A stretch of DNA of 64,000 nucleotides from contig JAUTXW010003831.1 of NCBI GenBank assembly GCA_030620095.1, positions 120,001-184,000 on the forward strand. Reading direction: 5' to 3'. The DNA is from Kuschelorhynchus macadamiae. Its lineage: Eukaryota; Arthropoda; Insecta; Coleoptera; Curculionidae. How positions within the stretch are numbered: position 1 is the stretch's first letter; every line of letters starts with the position of its first letter. Made by a program: the position numbers and the translations under genes. The notes beneath the pieces are model-generated. The model worked only from the letters and a program-made list of their open reading frames with translations. It was not told the DNA's origin and searched no databases. This document shows positions 11,237-25,000 of the stretch, in pieces.

Positions 11237-13085
11237 CAAGAGTAAATACAGGTGGAATTTTTAAATGGAAACAATTCGATATTTAAAATAAAATCTGATT
11301 TTTTGAAAAAATATTCCGACACATTTTTTTCGTTGTTATTGTTGCTGTATTTCAAAAATATTATCTAACGTATTGGGTTTTTTTTTAATGAAACAGTTGT
11401 ATTTTTCGAATAATAAATTTTCCTTAAATTTCTAGATATTTTTCATATACCAAGTGACATCTATTTTGAAAATATACGTATTTGAAATTTTGACAACATA
11501 TATTTGAGAGGCTGTAAAATCTAAATGGACACTCCTATTTTGATTATGGGGTCACTCTCCAGTTAAAAGTAACATTGTTGTAGCATGTTGTCCAATTTTT
11601 TATAGACATAAGACTTTTTGATATAAAAAAGGACATACATTTATACTGGGAGTTGATACCACTGGCGTAGACAAGATCGTGCGATGCCGCGTATGTAATG
11701 TACAGCTGAGAAAAACAAGGGAATGAAACGGAAATAAAGTAATATGATTGGTCATTATACTTAAGTCATATTAACAAGGTGACGCCATACTACACAAGAA
11801 CTTGCTGCTTTTTGACAGACTCGAGGCACGATCAGTATGAATAACTGTATTTTAGGTAAGTTTTGTGAGTAGGTGAAAAGCTAGATACATGTTTATTACG
11901 AAATACTTTAGAAACGCCTCAAAATACATATGCTACAATTTACACTCAATAAATAATTTATTTAAATCTCTGCCTCTTCCCCAAGAAATTTGTTTGGTTT
12001 GGCTAGTGGTTGATACCATAATAAAGATTTCAAGATACTAATATAGGAAGAAATTAGGTGTTTCATTAAACAAAATTAAAGGTGACACCAGTACATTTTT
12101 TTTATAATACCCTGTATGTTAAAAATATTTCTAAAAGATGGCAAAAATAAAAACAAAATTAACCTATTTAGGCGAAAAACTGTAACAATAGGTAATTACA
12201 ATTAATGGTTTCTATTTAAAAATTCCACCTTAAATGTAAAGGGGGGTTTGGATAATGTATGCCTAGGGGCCCCTGCATTGATAATTTGCCCCGATCTATT
12301 CACGCTCTACTGCAACATACATTCTGAAACCTGTTTCAAAGACTGAAAACGATGACTTTTATCTTTAATCGACGGCCTCCATAAATTAGTAGAATCGGGT
12401 ATAAAGTTTAGTGCCATTAAGACAAATATCTCCTCTCACAATTTTTTCCCAACATTCACACCATTCAAATGAGTAATCAAACCCTTGACACCAATGATTT
12501 CTCTATAAAAGTTGGTATCGCTTTTTAACAGATTCTTCGCTGTCAAATTTTTCTTTACTATCCAGTTACTATAATCGAGCCAGTCGTTGCTAATTTGTTT
12601 TGAAAAAAATGTTGTATGGTTTTAATGCCTAATATTGCCGGATAATTCCCGACGTTGCTCTCAATGCCGAATTATTTACTTTTATTGCTTAGTATTTCCA
12701 TCATTGCCGCCCCGTCATTGTCGAGCATACAATACCCCTCCGCAATGAACTGCCGTTCATATTTTTCTGTTTAAGCGAATTTTCAATCAAAACGGAATGC
12801 CGTAAACAATAAAATCAAGCCCAAACTTTACAAAAACAATCTGTTAGTATGTAACGCAACACACTTGTAACGTTTGTCTTCCGACTTTTTGTTTATCTTC
12901 TGTTTAACGTAATATATGTTTTTGTTCAATTCTTCAGTTCTGATGTGGTGATAATAGTACATTTTTCCAACATCACAAATAGAAAAGCATATACTTATTA
13001 TAAGAGTACCATTATAGTTATTGTTGTATCGGAAGGTTCAATAAATCAGTGCAAACTGGAAAGCGGTATTCATTTTAATAAATCA
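11237..13085. other. No recognisable gene
   Basis: No supported gene. Between 12625 and 12725 the words AATGCC, ATTGCCG and TTGCC recur at irregular 10-30 base spacing, which may be a decayed satellite. The rest is AT-rich. Confidence 0.35.
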
Positions 13086-13139
13086 AAAACAATCATAACA
13101 AATACAAATTATAATAATCAAAAGCAATCTTGATTTTAG

Positions 13140-13575
13140 TAAGCCCTTTAGCAACGTCGTGGCATGGATGCAATTAATTATTGAGTTAATCGGTGCTATT
13201 TCACTACTTAACCTCATGAATTGATAAATTGCCAAAAACGCTTCGTCTCTTGGCCTTGGCGTAAATTTGACGCGCGAAAAAACATGATCTATAGGGTTAC
13301 AATATGAATTCCATTTACTTACAACCCTTTAGGGATACGCATTATCGTCAACTAAAATACTAATACACTGGATGCGTAATTGTGACCCGAAAGACGGTTG
13401 TCCCTTTAAGCATAATCCCCCCAAATATTGCAACACCAATTTTTAATTCGCCCGGAATAGTCATTCAAGTTCCACTGAATGTGCTCTCTTGCTTGTTCTT
13501 GGCGGAGAGTTCGGTATCGTGGCCTCAGCAAAAACTAAACATTAGGAATGTAAACCCCTTGACAAGATACCATGA
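13140..13575 (-). pseudogene. Tc1-like transposase C-terminal half, left arm
   Basis: On the minus strand the relic reads IGVAIFGGIMLKGTTVFRV, then ILVDDNAY (second catalytic Asp in the DDNAH motif), then NPIDHVFSRVKFTPRPRDEA and LSSEIAPINSIINCIH. These are the usual Tc1-type blocks (GGI-lnGRT, DNAxxH, NPIEHxWD, iPq-in-LixSM). The third acidic site reads Asp where Tc1 elements have Glu. Sequence between the first and second blocks is deleted and frames are broken. Family level is clear; the subfamily is not. Confidence 0.7.
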
Positions 13576-13689
13576 GTAAATCTCATAAGAACTTAACTTA
13601 ACTTTTACTTACCTTAAATTGCCCTCATAAAGCCGTGTTTTAATTGTTATATTTAATTCTACTGTAGACTATATTCATACGCTCCGTGA

Positions 13690-14125
13690 TGGTGGTGGTG
13701 GCGTTACAATATTTTGAACGGATTATGCTTAACGGGAGAACTGTACCCTTCATCTCATGAGTGATAATTAGCAGCCACTTACCGCGACGAGTTTCTTATA
13801 CCACAAGTGATTCCATTTGCTCATTTCTGTGACGATTCTATTTTAGTTGACAATAATGCGCATTCCCATAACAATCAATGACATGTTGGAAGAAAATGGA
13901 AGCGCTAGAAGGTTATGGCCAGCAAAGTCTCCAGTTTGTAGCCCTTAATAGCATATTTGATCACCCCTTGAATTTGCGTCAAGGCAAAAAAACGAAGGGT
14001 TTTTATTTATGTATCAAATAGTGAGGGAGTTAGAGAGAAATAAGATCGATTAACCCAACAATTAATTTTGTCTATGCCGCGTCGTTGCCAAAATGTACTA
14101 GAAACTTGAGGCGGGGTCTACTAAA
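13690..14125 (+). pseudogene. Tc1-like transposase C-terminal half, right arm
   Basis: Plus-strand relic with RIMLNGRTVPFIS, then ATYRDEFLIPQVIPFAHFCD with DSILVDNNAHSH (second catalytic Asp), LEENGSARRLWPAKSPVCSP, and near 14070 LILSMPRRCQNVLE. Several stops and frameshifts interrupt it, and the NPIE block is lost after WPAKSP. The DNA word ATTTTAGTTGAC.ATAATGCG is shared with the left arm in inverted orientation. It is inactive. Confidence 0.75.
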
Positions 14126-14289
14126 ATCAAAACTGTTTTTGATTATTATGATTCGTGTTATGATGTTTATTAATTTATTAAAAATGGTAAAAACGTATTC
14201 CAGTTTATATTGATTTATTGAGCTGCTCGGTATAAATTAACTAGTTGTACTCTTAATAAGCATGCTTCTCTACTTGTGGTATTCAAAAA

Positions 14290-15170
14290 ATGTACTATTA
14301 TTATCAAAAAAGAACTTTAGAATTAAACTACAACCTACAGATTATATATGCAAATGAAATTAAAGTTAGCACTGCAGTTCCTTTGCCAACCGCCGAAAAT
14401 TGGTATACCAGCCATCAGCTTAAACTAAATAGCAGGAAGACGCAAATAATTAAGTCAAGCTTTTGGGGAACATTTTAGATGATGGTCTGAAATGTGGCAC
14501 CAACACATTAATGATTTGTGTAAGAGGTTGAGTAATCAGATATATTTTTTCAGACATGTTAAAAGATTTTTTCGTAAGGATGTGTTACTTACAGTGTACT
14601 TCAGCACTATTCATTGTCTGCTAAGTTATGGAGGTACTTCATCGTATTCTGAAATAGTTTTTAGGCTTCAAAAGAGAGCTATTAGAGCAATTGAGGAAGT
14701 GAGCCATCCGTCTCTTGTAAACGCTTATTTGTTAAATATGGCATCATACCCCTCCCTTGTATATATCAAACTTTACTTGAAATAAATCGAAACTTCAGAA
14801 CTCTGCTTAAGCTTTCTTGCAATCATGACTATAATACTTATTCTTCGAACACTCTTCTGTTACTAGACGTCGCCTTACAAACTGTGTTGTTTGTTTAAGA
14901 AAGCTTTATACTTTGTGAATGATTATCTGAATGCGCTACCGATATAGTTTATATTTTAAGTTTATGGTTTTTAGTTTAAGCAATTGTTTTGTCAATTTTA
15001 TTTGAACTTACTATTTTATTCTTGTTAGTGTTTTTTTTTATGTTTTAATTGATGCCATAACTATATTTTATATAGTAACATGCAGCATTTTCTTTCTTCT
15101 TTTGACTTGCATCAAATCTGTGTATGTATGGATGTTAAATAAAGATATCTATTTCTATCTTATTTTTTTT
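14290..15170 (+). pseudogene. Jockey-like LINE, C-terminal RT and 3' end
   Basis: Plus-strand remnant. The frame at 14290-14478 holds NWYTSHQLKLNSRKTQII (thumb motif W-x-N-x-L-x-LN-x-KT). The frame at 14492-14785 holds MWHQHINDLCKRLSNQIYFF, FFRKDVLLTVYFSTIHCLLS and RLQKRAIRAI, the typical C-terminal region of jockey-type ORF2. Weak similarity continues to about 14910. The 3' untranslated part ends near 15165 with AATAAAGATATCTATTTC and a T-rich stretch. The copy is 5'-truncated, so the palm motif is absent. Confidence 0.8.
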
Positions 15171-16213
15171 AATCGCACCTTGGGAAATCTCGAAAACGTC
15201 CCGAGACAAAAGTTCAACAATTCGACTCACCCTATAAAATAAGCAGAAAAGTCAGTCGGGCAAATTTGGGATAGCAACGATTTTTTTTAATTTACGAGCG
15301 AGTTGCGTTACAATCTCTATAATTGACAAATTGTTTTTTCAACGATCGCATTCCAAGGGTCATATTCCTGAAAAGTTGGGCCTCATTTTACTGTTTGTTG
15401 CATTCAATTTTGTTAAGTAATAGTAGAGATATTGTATATTGAATTTTAGCAAAACAAAACGGATACGCAGTTACTTATGAACGACATTTAAATGCCTAAA
15501 GAGAACAAATAGTTGTGGTACATATTTATCTTTATTACAATTGTACTTCTTTAGTGCATTTCATTTAGCTAAAATGTTAAAATTCTTGATTAGACGTTAT
15601 TTTTCCTAAATACATTTAATTCTAGATCTAAGTATTAATTTTTTTTAATATCCTATAATAGTTTATTAACTAAATTATTATCCTACAGTAGCTACTTGAG
15701 AAAATAAAGCAAATTATTAAATAAAAAACCCTAAATAAATCAACATTTTTGGTAAACGTTGGTGGTCTTTATCACATATTACTCCTTATATTTAATAAAC
15801 GAAGACGAAAACTAACTCTCAACAAATGTGTGAAGGTTAATAAAATAAACAAATGAAATGATTAACGAAATAATTCTTAATGAATAAATACAAAAATAAA
15901 AAAAATCAGTTTAAAATCAAGATTAAATAATTACATTGATTAATTGAAATTAAATTAACAATAAATATTATTTAGGGAAATGTACATCTTTATCTACACA
16001 TTGGCTTATTTGTATTATTCTACTACAAGAATATACAATTTTTTCTATTGACCGTAAGTTGTGTATAAGATGGAACAATTAATTGGAATAAATTTTATAA
16101 CTTGGAATCTATAATTTTTAAAAACTGATTTTCTTTTATTTATTCTAAAGTTTTACCCGACAAATTTACACGACTCTACAACTTTTGGTAATAATAATGT
16201 TCTTGGCGTAAAT
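15171..16213. other. No recognisable gene
   Basis: Very AT-rich with frequent stops in every frame. No repeat structure is evident by eye. Confidence 0.35.
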
Positions 16214-16750
16214 ATGTATTGTTTAAATGCAACACCCTATACTTTAGATTATCTTAATAACAATTATATTACCACCACCACATTATGTCTGGATTTATCA
16301 AAAGCGTTCCACAATAATGACCATTGGTTTCTCTGCAGGAGGTTGGAGGTGTATGGGATGAGCGACATGGCGCTAAAGCTTCTCATTTTATATCTTGCAG
16401 ATATAAAATGAGAATCAGATCTTAAATGTATTACGACTCTATCTTCTAACGACGTAGTTAATATTTTAAAAGGTATTGTGCTGTTTTTAAATTAATTTTG
16501 TTTAGGTTTGACTACATACACTACATACAATTTCAAATATGTTAAATTATCTATATACTTAATCTTTGCCCTTTGATCTTTCTGGTTTGTTATTTGGGTA
16601 TAATGTGTTTTTGTTGGCTTTTTTATTTTCTTAAATATTTATCTACATTTTGTTTTTATATGTATTTTATTAAGTTCTATGTTATACAGCCTCTCTAACT
16701 AAGAATATAGTTTTTTCCAATAAAGCATATTGAGTTTGAGTTTGATATTG
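16214..16750 (+). pseudogene. LINE reverse-transcriptase scrap and 3' end
   Basis: The frame at 16214-16411 contains TTLCLDLSKAFHNNDHWFLC followed by RRLEVYGMSDMALKLLILYL, the LDLSKAFD-VDH-LL-KLE-YG block of a LINE reverse transcriptase with Asp-to-His decay. It then jumps to a 3' end near 16720-16748 with CAATAAAGCATATTGAG and a TTGAGTTTGA repeat, typical of LINE tails. A large internal deletion separates the two. Confidence 0.6.
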
Positions 16751-17529
16751 TGATGATGACACCTCACTTGTTTGTAGAGATAAAAGCAAAAGAGAGTGTG
16801 AAGAGCAAATTGTAACATCGTTTACACATTTATAAATCTGGTTTTCTGCTAATCTTAAGTTAAATATAAAAAAGACGCAACTTTTAGTGCACGGTAACCC
16901 TTGACTGGAACAAACACATCTCATCTTAGGCTGTTAATATAAGCCGCTACACTCCTCTGCAAGCTGCCCTTTCGGTTTATTTTGCATTTGTGCAGTCACG
17001 CATAACCTAAGCAATCATTTTCGGGGGTCACGAGGGTTTTCTTGTACAAAAAAAGATGCATCAGAGTTGTACACCAGTGTTGAAATTTGACATTTCCCGC
17101 CAAACCACACAGAAGATGACGTCATCCAATATATATTATATGTTGGGAAGTGTAGATAATTTTTTTTCTGAGTTTAACTCTTTCGCTTATAGAGAGCTTT
17201 AAGCTTTAAGTGTCCCAAAATGACAGTTTTGAAGCGCAATTTTCTCGAAAACAGTTGAATTTAACTATTAGACATGCTACGTTATATGTGTTTAGAATGT
17301 TCTAGAAAATGATAATATACGGGATGCCGTGCATTTAATAAATAAGTATATGAAGTCATAATTCTTAGATGTATGGTGTCATGGTTAAATTATTATTATC
17401 AAAAGTTCCGGAGTCGTTTAATCAAATTAACGGGTAAAACAGCTTTTCACTTTATGAATAGTCTTCCAGTTATTGAATTTATTATTCCGGTTCAATGTTC
17501 CACTGTATAATTAAGTGTTATTCACAAGG
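16751..17529. other. No recognisable gene
   Basis: No supported feature. The minus-strand frame 16924-16682 shows no recognisable motif. Confidence 0.3.
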
Positions 17530-17530
17530 A

Positions 17531-18714
<1,184 letters not shown>

Positions 18715-18720
18715 TTTATT
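18715..18720 (-). promoter_or_regulatory. Poly(A) signal of the NACHO-like gene
   Basis: AATAAA on the minus strand, 122 bases after the stop codon, in a context that fits a short 3' untranslated region. Assigned from position only. Confidence 0.45.
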
Positions 18721-18841
18721 CGAAATTGGCAGTATTCTCGCATCGTTTTAACTGGCTAGTTGAATAATTACAAAAAAGTTAAAATGCGAATAAATTTAAG
18801 TTACTCATAAATGTATATCCCCCATTGCACCATCGATAACT

Positions 18842-19056
18842 TTAGTCCTGCTTGTATCCATTAGTAACGGGTTGTTCCGCAAGTAGCTCTTCGTTTTTCT
18901 GTAGTTGGAAGAATACCACCAGCCGTCCAGAGAGCAGGAATAGGAATACCAGCGCAGGAGCTACCCTCTCGAATTGGTCGGATACCATGTAGTGCGAGTA
19001 TAGCGCCATGAGGGTGAGAACTAGCAGGCCAACGTTGGCACCATTTTTTACCTTGT
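18842..19056 (-). CDS. TMEM35A: NACHO-like gene, exon 3
   Basis: Completes the split His codon and codes KVKNGANVGLLVLTLMALYS, the last two helices and a short polar tail (QKNEELLAEQPVTNGYKQD) to the TAA at 18842. The acceptor is TTTGTTTTCAG. Confidence 0.9.
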
Positions 19057-22000
19057 CTGAAAACAAACAACAATAAGAGAAGAGACTATTTATAGTAACT
19101 AAACTTTTAAAAAACTGGCGCAGTATGTAGTGTGATAAAACTCTTTGAAGACATCAGGAACGTGAAACATTTTATAGTTTTAACAAACTCGTAGTAGAGG
19201 TAGAGAGAGGTAGGTAGAGATGCTTTTTTTTTCTAAAAAAAATGCAGCTCTGTTGAATAATTGAAAATTTTTACATATATACGTCGAATTTATCGACGTC
19301 CTCTAAATACCGAAATATACTTCGCAGTTCAGGGGTTACCTTTATAGAGAATGTGGTAGTACTACCACCACTGTTATTGTTTCGCTACAAGAACTACTGT
19401 CTAAGGACAGTTCACGGCCTTCTCAGCAGGTCACCTATCAAAATATTGGCCGAGTTCGACGATGGTGTTATTGATCTTCGTATGTAGAGGCTTATAAAAA
19501 TGTCATCAATTGTTTACAAACCACAATCAAGATTGAATATTTTAATATAGATATTTGGGAAATATACTGCTTTAAACTGAGGAGGCAAATCAACCCAGAA
19601 ATTCAGAGCCGTTTCTAAAACATTTCGCCATGAGGAATGAAAGGTATAAAAAAACTTGAAAAAAAAATGCTTTTCTAATGTTTTTTCTGTTATTTTCTTT
19701 AACTTTCGGTTGTATTTTTTGAACGAATCTATAAAATGACCCGCTTTGCATCGCTCCTGGATACTCCGCTGACCTCATGCAATCTTAAAAATATCTACGA
19801 ATTTATCTCGAAGATGTTTTATGCACAATTAGGGAATCTGTCTTTAAATGTGAACTTAAAATTCCTACATATGGATGAAATGTGGCGATTTTATTACTTC
19901 CTTCATCTTCAAAGTGAGCTATTTGATTGTCCGGAAGTTAAAGATATTGCGACTTTTTAAAAATTTGCCGTGATTTTTCTTATCAGTTTCTTTTGCAAGG
20001 TATTTATGTAATTTGTCAGGATATTTAACAGGGTGCTCTCAGAAAAAAATCTTAATTATATGTTACAAAATTTTAAATTATAGATAGATAACAATATATT
20101 GTTGGTTCAACGGAAGGTTCAACAGAAGCAATTAAATAGAAAATTTTTATTATTGAACCTAAGGTTTAGAGACTCTATTTTGCGCTTCTTAGTCTGTCGA
20201 TTAAAAGCGGTCTCACAGTTCCATTTTCACTGATACCTCTTTTCCATGTTTGAAATATCCTAGTGGAACTTCTCACTGTGCTCGTCACTTACAGAACCAC
20301 AATTTTCCGGAAATTAATCCAGATGAGAATCCAGGAAATGAATTTTCAACGACAAATTACACCCTAGGTTTTGGTAACATTTGGATCATAGTCCAGATTT
20401 AAAGCTGCCATTAATCCCTCAATGTCCCTACAGGCTATCAAATTGTTTCCTTGTTAAAAAGTGGTGTTAGGTTTTTCTGGCGACTTCGGTACAAAGAAAC
20501 TTTTACTTCATCTTGAAGTAAATTCCATTGGTGCAATCGAGAGGCCAATAGTTCTGCTTTTTTCTTAGCCAACTCTAAACCTCTTATGTCACTTTCACTT
20601 ATTTTGTGAGGCTTTTTACTGGGAAGTTCACAGACAAAATCGAAGTCTTGCGAGGTTGATGGGCCGGCGACATTTTCCGGTACACTACCTTTTGAATCCG
20701 TTTGATCATCATCAGAATCAAGGTATGTTCCTGAGGTGGATTAGGTACAGGCAATTCGTCACTATAAGGCACCGGGCGTATGGCGGATTGTAAAGTTGGA
20801 TACTGTATCGCAGACCTTTTTTTCTCCGAGAAGCTTTTTTTTATGGGAAGAGTCAAGCAAAAGTAACAGTCAGAGACGTTGTCTTTCGGTTCTCACCAAG
20901 TCATAAAGAACAGCAAAGAGCATATTACGCTTTTTTCCACTTAGCCAGTCGCGAATTTAGTGAGCACATTTGTTGCAGCAGTTATGTAGAGTTCAATTTC
21001 TTTCCTGGTCTCCAACTTTGCAGCAATACAAGTGGTAAGCCTTATTTTATTAAAGGGCTCAGAGTACGTTTTTGTTTCACAAAAGTCACTTCATCACATG
21101 TTGTTCAAAACTCTCTAATTTCTCAAATACGAACAGCTCTCGATCAACTGATGGTTGAAATACAACTAACTAACAGTTTAGGATTTAAGTTATATGTACT
21201 TAAACCCGTTATAAAATATACTTGGTATAATAAATCTAGGTATTTTTCATTTAATGATCGAACTTTCTCATACATTAAGGGCAGGTAGGTAAATTATCAT
21301 AATATGCATGGATCTAGAAAACCTGAGCCACTATTGCAAGACAGATTCTTAATTAGAATAATAAAATAAGTAAGATTTTGCTATTTTGATCTCGGAAACA
21401 TTTTTGCTATTTCCCAGTGTTATCTGATTTAATTGCATAATTTTTATTTTTATTATCTAAATGGTTTTACAGACTTAGTTATTGTATGCGGCAGACTAGA
21501 CGAAAATTACGTTCATAGTTAAATTTGAGGCACCAAAACTAAATAATAAAGACATAATTCAATAATTTGACAATAATCGGTTAGCAAAGCAAATTTATTT
21601 CTCGTTAGGCCACTGTGTAAAATTATATTTTAAAAAATGTAGGTCGTAGGGTGGCGAACCAAACAGTCTCATTTTCTTAAAGACAATTTTCTATCTGGTC
21701 CCAATTTCATTTTTTTGTTTGAATCCTAGTAAGACAATTTCTGTGAAGGCATGCTGGCGGGTCGATGCTCGTGTCTCCCTAGCATGGCTAAAGACGACAT
21801 AATTGATGATAATTCGTTAGAACAAAGTTTGTGGTAACATCTGTAAAACAGAGACACATCGCCCACAATTCGACGATGCTCTAGTGATGCAAGCTTCCTT
21901 GTGATCATCAATCAGGCGAATCGCTCTTTGGACAGAGTCAAGGATATTAAGGATTGAAGGAGACGCTGCTCCCCATATGTGCCAGCAATACTCAAGGCTG

Positions 22001-25000
22001 GGTTTGATTTACGAAGTGTAAATTAAGGTGAATCATGCTTCTCGGACTCAATTCATGCGGTTGTCCCATATAAGACCAGAACCAACATTTTTCGGTCATG
22101 TATACATTATAATTCTAAATGCGGCCCTTTTCTTTAAGCCATTTTTTTTTAAAGCTAGATCATATTCCTTAATTTTTTAATATGTTTTATCTAATACCAT
22201 TTCAAAAAAAAATCTTGCAACACGCCTCTCCCGTAGTTAGTGTTATTTTCGAGTGGAGTAAAGATCCCTGAAAATGTCTCAGTGCAATCGAGGGCAAAAC
22301 GTCTTGTCGGTAAAATTTTAAGAAATACGTGTCATCTTATTTGGCAAAAGTTTGAAGTTTTCCCTTAAAAGTTTAGATTCCTAGTACTATTTCGTATTGA
22401 TAGGATCATCAATTTAAGTAAGAATAAAAAATATTCATAAACGACAAATCGAAATTAACTGTAATTACTCGATTCCTGAAAAAATAAATTCAAAGTTCGA
22501 AATAAATTTAATGAAAAACTGATTATATAAAATTCCTGTTTTTACTTAACAGATATCTTTTCATCGATTTTTGTTGGAGACATATTCCACAAACATTTTA
22601 TGTAAGGAGCGTGTAATATAAATTTGCTGGAATAGTACCACGTATGTATTTAAGTATTTCGTTGCTACTACACTCTGACAATTTAATACATTGCTTTGAG
22701 TAATTTATAATAATTATTTTAGTCCAACATTTTTTAGTTAAATTTGATTATTACCATGCTAATATTTCACTCTTCTAAGCTACGCGCATAAGCGAGAATA
22801 GATTGTTGAAAAAAAAACGATTTTTAGGGAGTTACATTTCATTTTGAATTACGAACCAAAAATACGTCACACACATTATTTTTAATCAATCCACACAATA
22901 TAATGATTGACAAAATATGGTTTTTGGTAACGACATGGAAGTACATAAAAGACCCCGTTGTTTACTAGATATAGGGGGTTTGCCAAACTACTACTGTGGC
23001 CAGATTATAAATGATACCATCCTTTGTAGTATCACCTAAATAAACACGTTATATTTTAAAAGTAATATTTGAATAGCTTAATATAATTAAATCAAACCGA
23101 ACAGCTGAAGTTTAAATTCTCTGTAATTATTTTTTTTATGGTAATCGGCAACATCGCAGCGATAACTGGTGACGAAATACTTTTTTCATTTAGAAATATT
23201 CATAATTTCCAGGTGCGTGACATTTCTATCTATGCGATGTTTCAGTCGTTTGGAGAAATGTTTTTTCAAAAATCCAAGTGCTTTGTGGTGTTATTTTCAT
23301 TAATTTAATTTAAACGCTTTAAGAAAATGATGCAAACTTGTATTTTCAAAAAAATAAAAAACACGATTTACGTTGTCACATTCGTACTGTAGTCGAAGGA
23401 AAAAAGTCTAATGGTATTATTTTGATATTTGCAAATGAAGTCACGCCGTTTTTGTATTTTACATTTTTGCTACGCTAAATTATGAGTTTTTATAAATAAT
23501 TTCATCTTATTATCTATAAACTTGAAGACACTGATAGTAAACTAAATAGTAATTTATATATTTGTGACATCATAAGTCCCAATTATTCATCTAAAACTTC
23601 TTAAACCGCATTGGTTTTAGGGTTACTACGTTAATAAATAACATAAATCTACTGTTTGGTAAAGCATAGTAAATTTTAATTTAGATAAGTAAGCTGAAAG
23701 ACCCACTATTTTATGTATGTAAATTGGTTTCTCCGGGATGGTTTGACTATTTTGGATGAAAATTTTAGGAAATATTTAGGGTAATACATGAGTAATCTCA
23801 TATAGCGAGCATATTGTCGAAATAGCGCCATATTAATTTTTGAACAGAGATTTTTCGTAAAAAAAAATTAAATGCTTTAATATATTATTTTAAATTTTAA
23901 TTTATAAAGTGTAAATGATCAAAAAAAGTAATTTGTGAACATCCCCCTAGGAGGAATGTTTTTTTTTTGATCAGGTGATTTTACTAATATAAATCTTAAT
24001 GAATGCTTTAAATATTTCTATTTTTTGCATAAAATATTTCTTGTGCCAATCAGTGAAGTGCATGTATAGCGGCGAGAGGGGAGGAACAGGAAAAAAGAGA
24101 GGTACTTAACGGTACGGTAAAAAGATCTTATTTTATATGGTTTTCGGGGCTTTTAAGGACACAAGTTCAATTTTATTATTAATTTTAATATTAGACCATA
24201 AATAAATTTCGTGTAAATATAAATATTTGGGATTTACAACTTCACAACTATATAAAATAGCAAAAGGTAACTGTTTACTTAGTTTATTAAAGTGCGGAAC
24301 ACGAAAGAAAACCTTAAAATAAAGGTTTATAGTCTTAAGCAAGCGAAAAAGTAAAATGTGTGTACACAAATAAATTTTATGTTATTTTATTTGTTGTAAT
24401 AGTTTGCCGCTTCACCTATAAAGTGCGCCAGCTAAGCGGTACGGAAAATTAATCGAGGATTTAGTAAATTTCGCACTGGTCCACTTGTAATTCGGATGTG
24501 CCTCTCCATGTACTTGCCGCTAGAATGTTCTAGCTATTTCCAGTGGCCCCTATACATTTCCAGCATTTGTTTTCATTTCTATATAAATGTGTTGCCTTGA
24601 ATTTGAATTATTATTTCGAAGTAACGATGGCGAGCAAAAGAGGAAAAACAATTCGAAGCGTTGCACGTGAAGTTATTGCGAGCGCTATAGAGGCCTGTAC
24701 TAGAGAAGCTGAAAATGATAGTTTGACTATTCCAATTCAAAATCGAACAGAACGCACTGCATTTTACACTGGTGTTTCGGAAAGTAGTGTAAGAAAAATT
24801 CAAAGAGAACATAATGATCGCTCATGTTCTAATTCACCTTTAAAATCTCCTGGTAAAAAAAGACCCCGATTATCATACAAAGATAAAATTGACGATAGTG
24901 ATTTTCAAGTAATTCGACAAACAATAGAGGATTTTTATATAAACTTGAAGAAGGTTCCGACCTGCAAACCCCTACTTCGTGCTGTAAAGAACAAAATAGA

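Larger units (their letters stand above)
13086..14180. mobile_element. Two Tc1-like relics in head-to-head inverted order
   Basis: The left arm (13086-13575) is transposase on the minus strand and the right arm (13690-14180) is the same family on the plus strand, so the 5' sides face each other across about 115 bases. The outer ends are also inverted copies: CTACTAAAATCAAAACTG with TTTTTGATTATTATGATT at 14118-14155 matches the reverse complement of 13100-13142. Both arms carry only the C-terminal half of a transposase. Confidence 0.7.
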
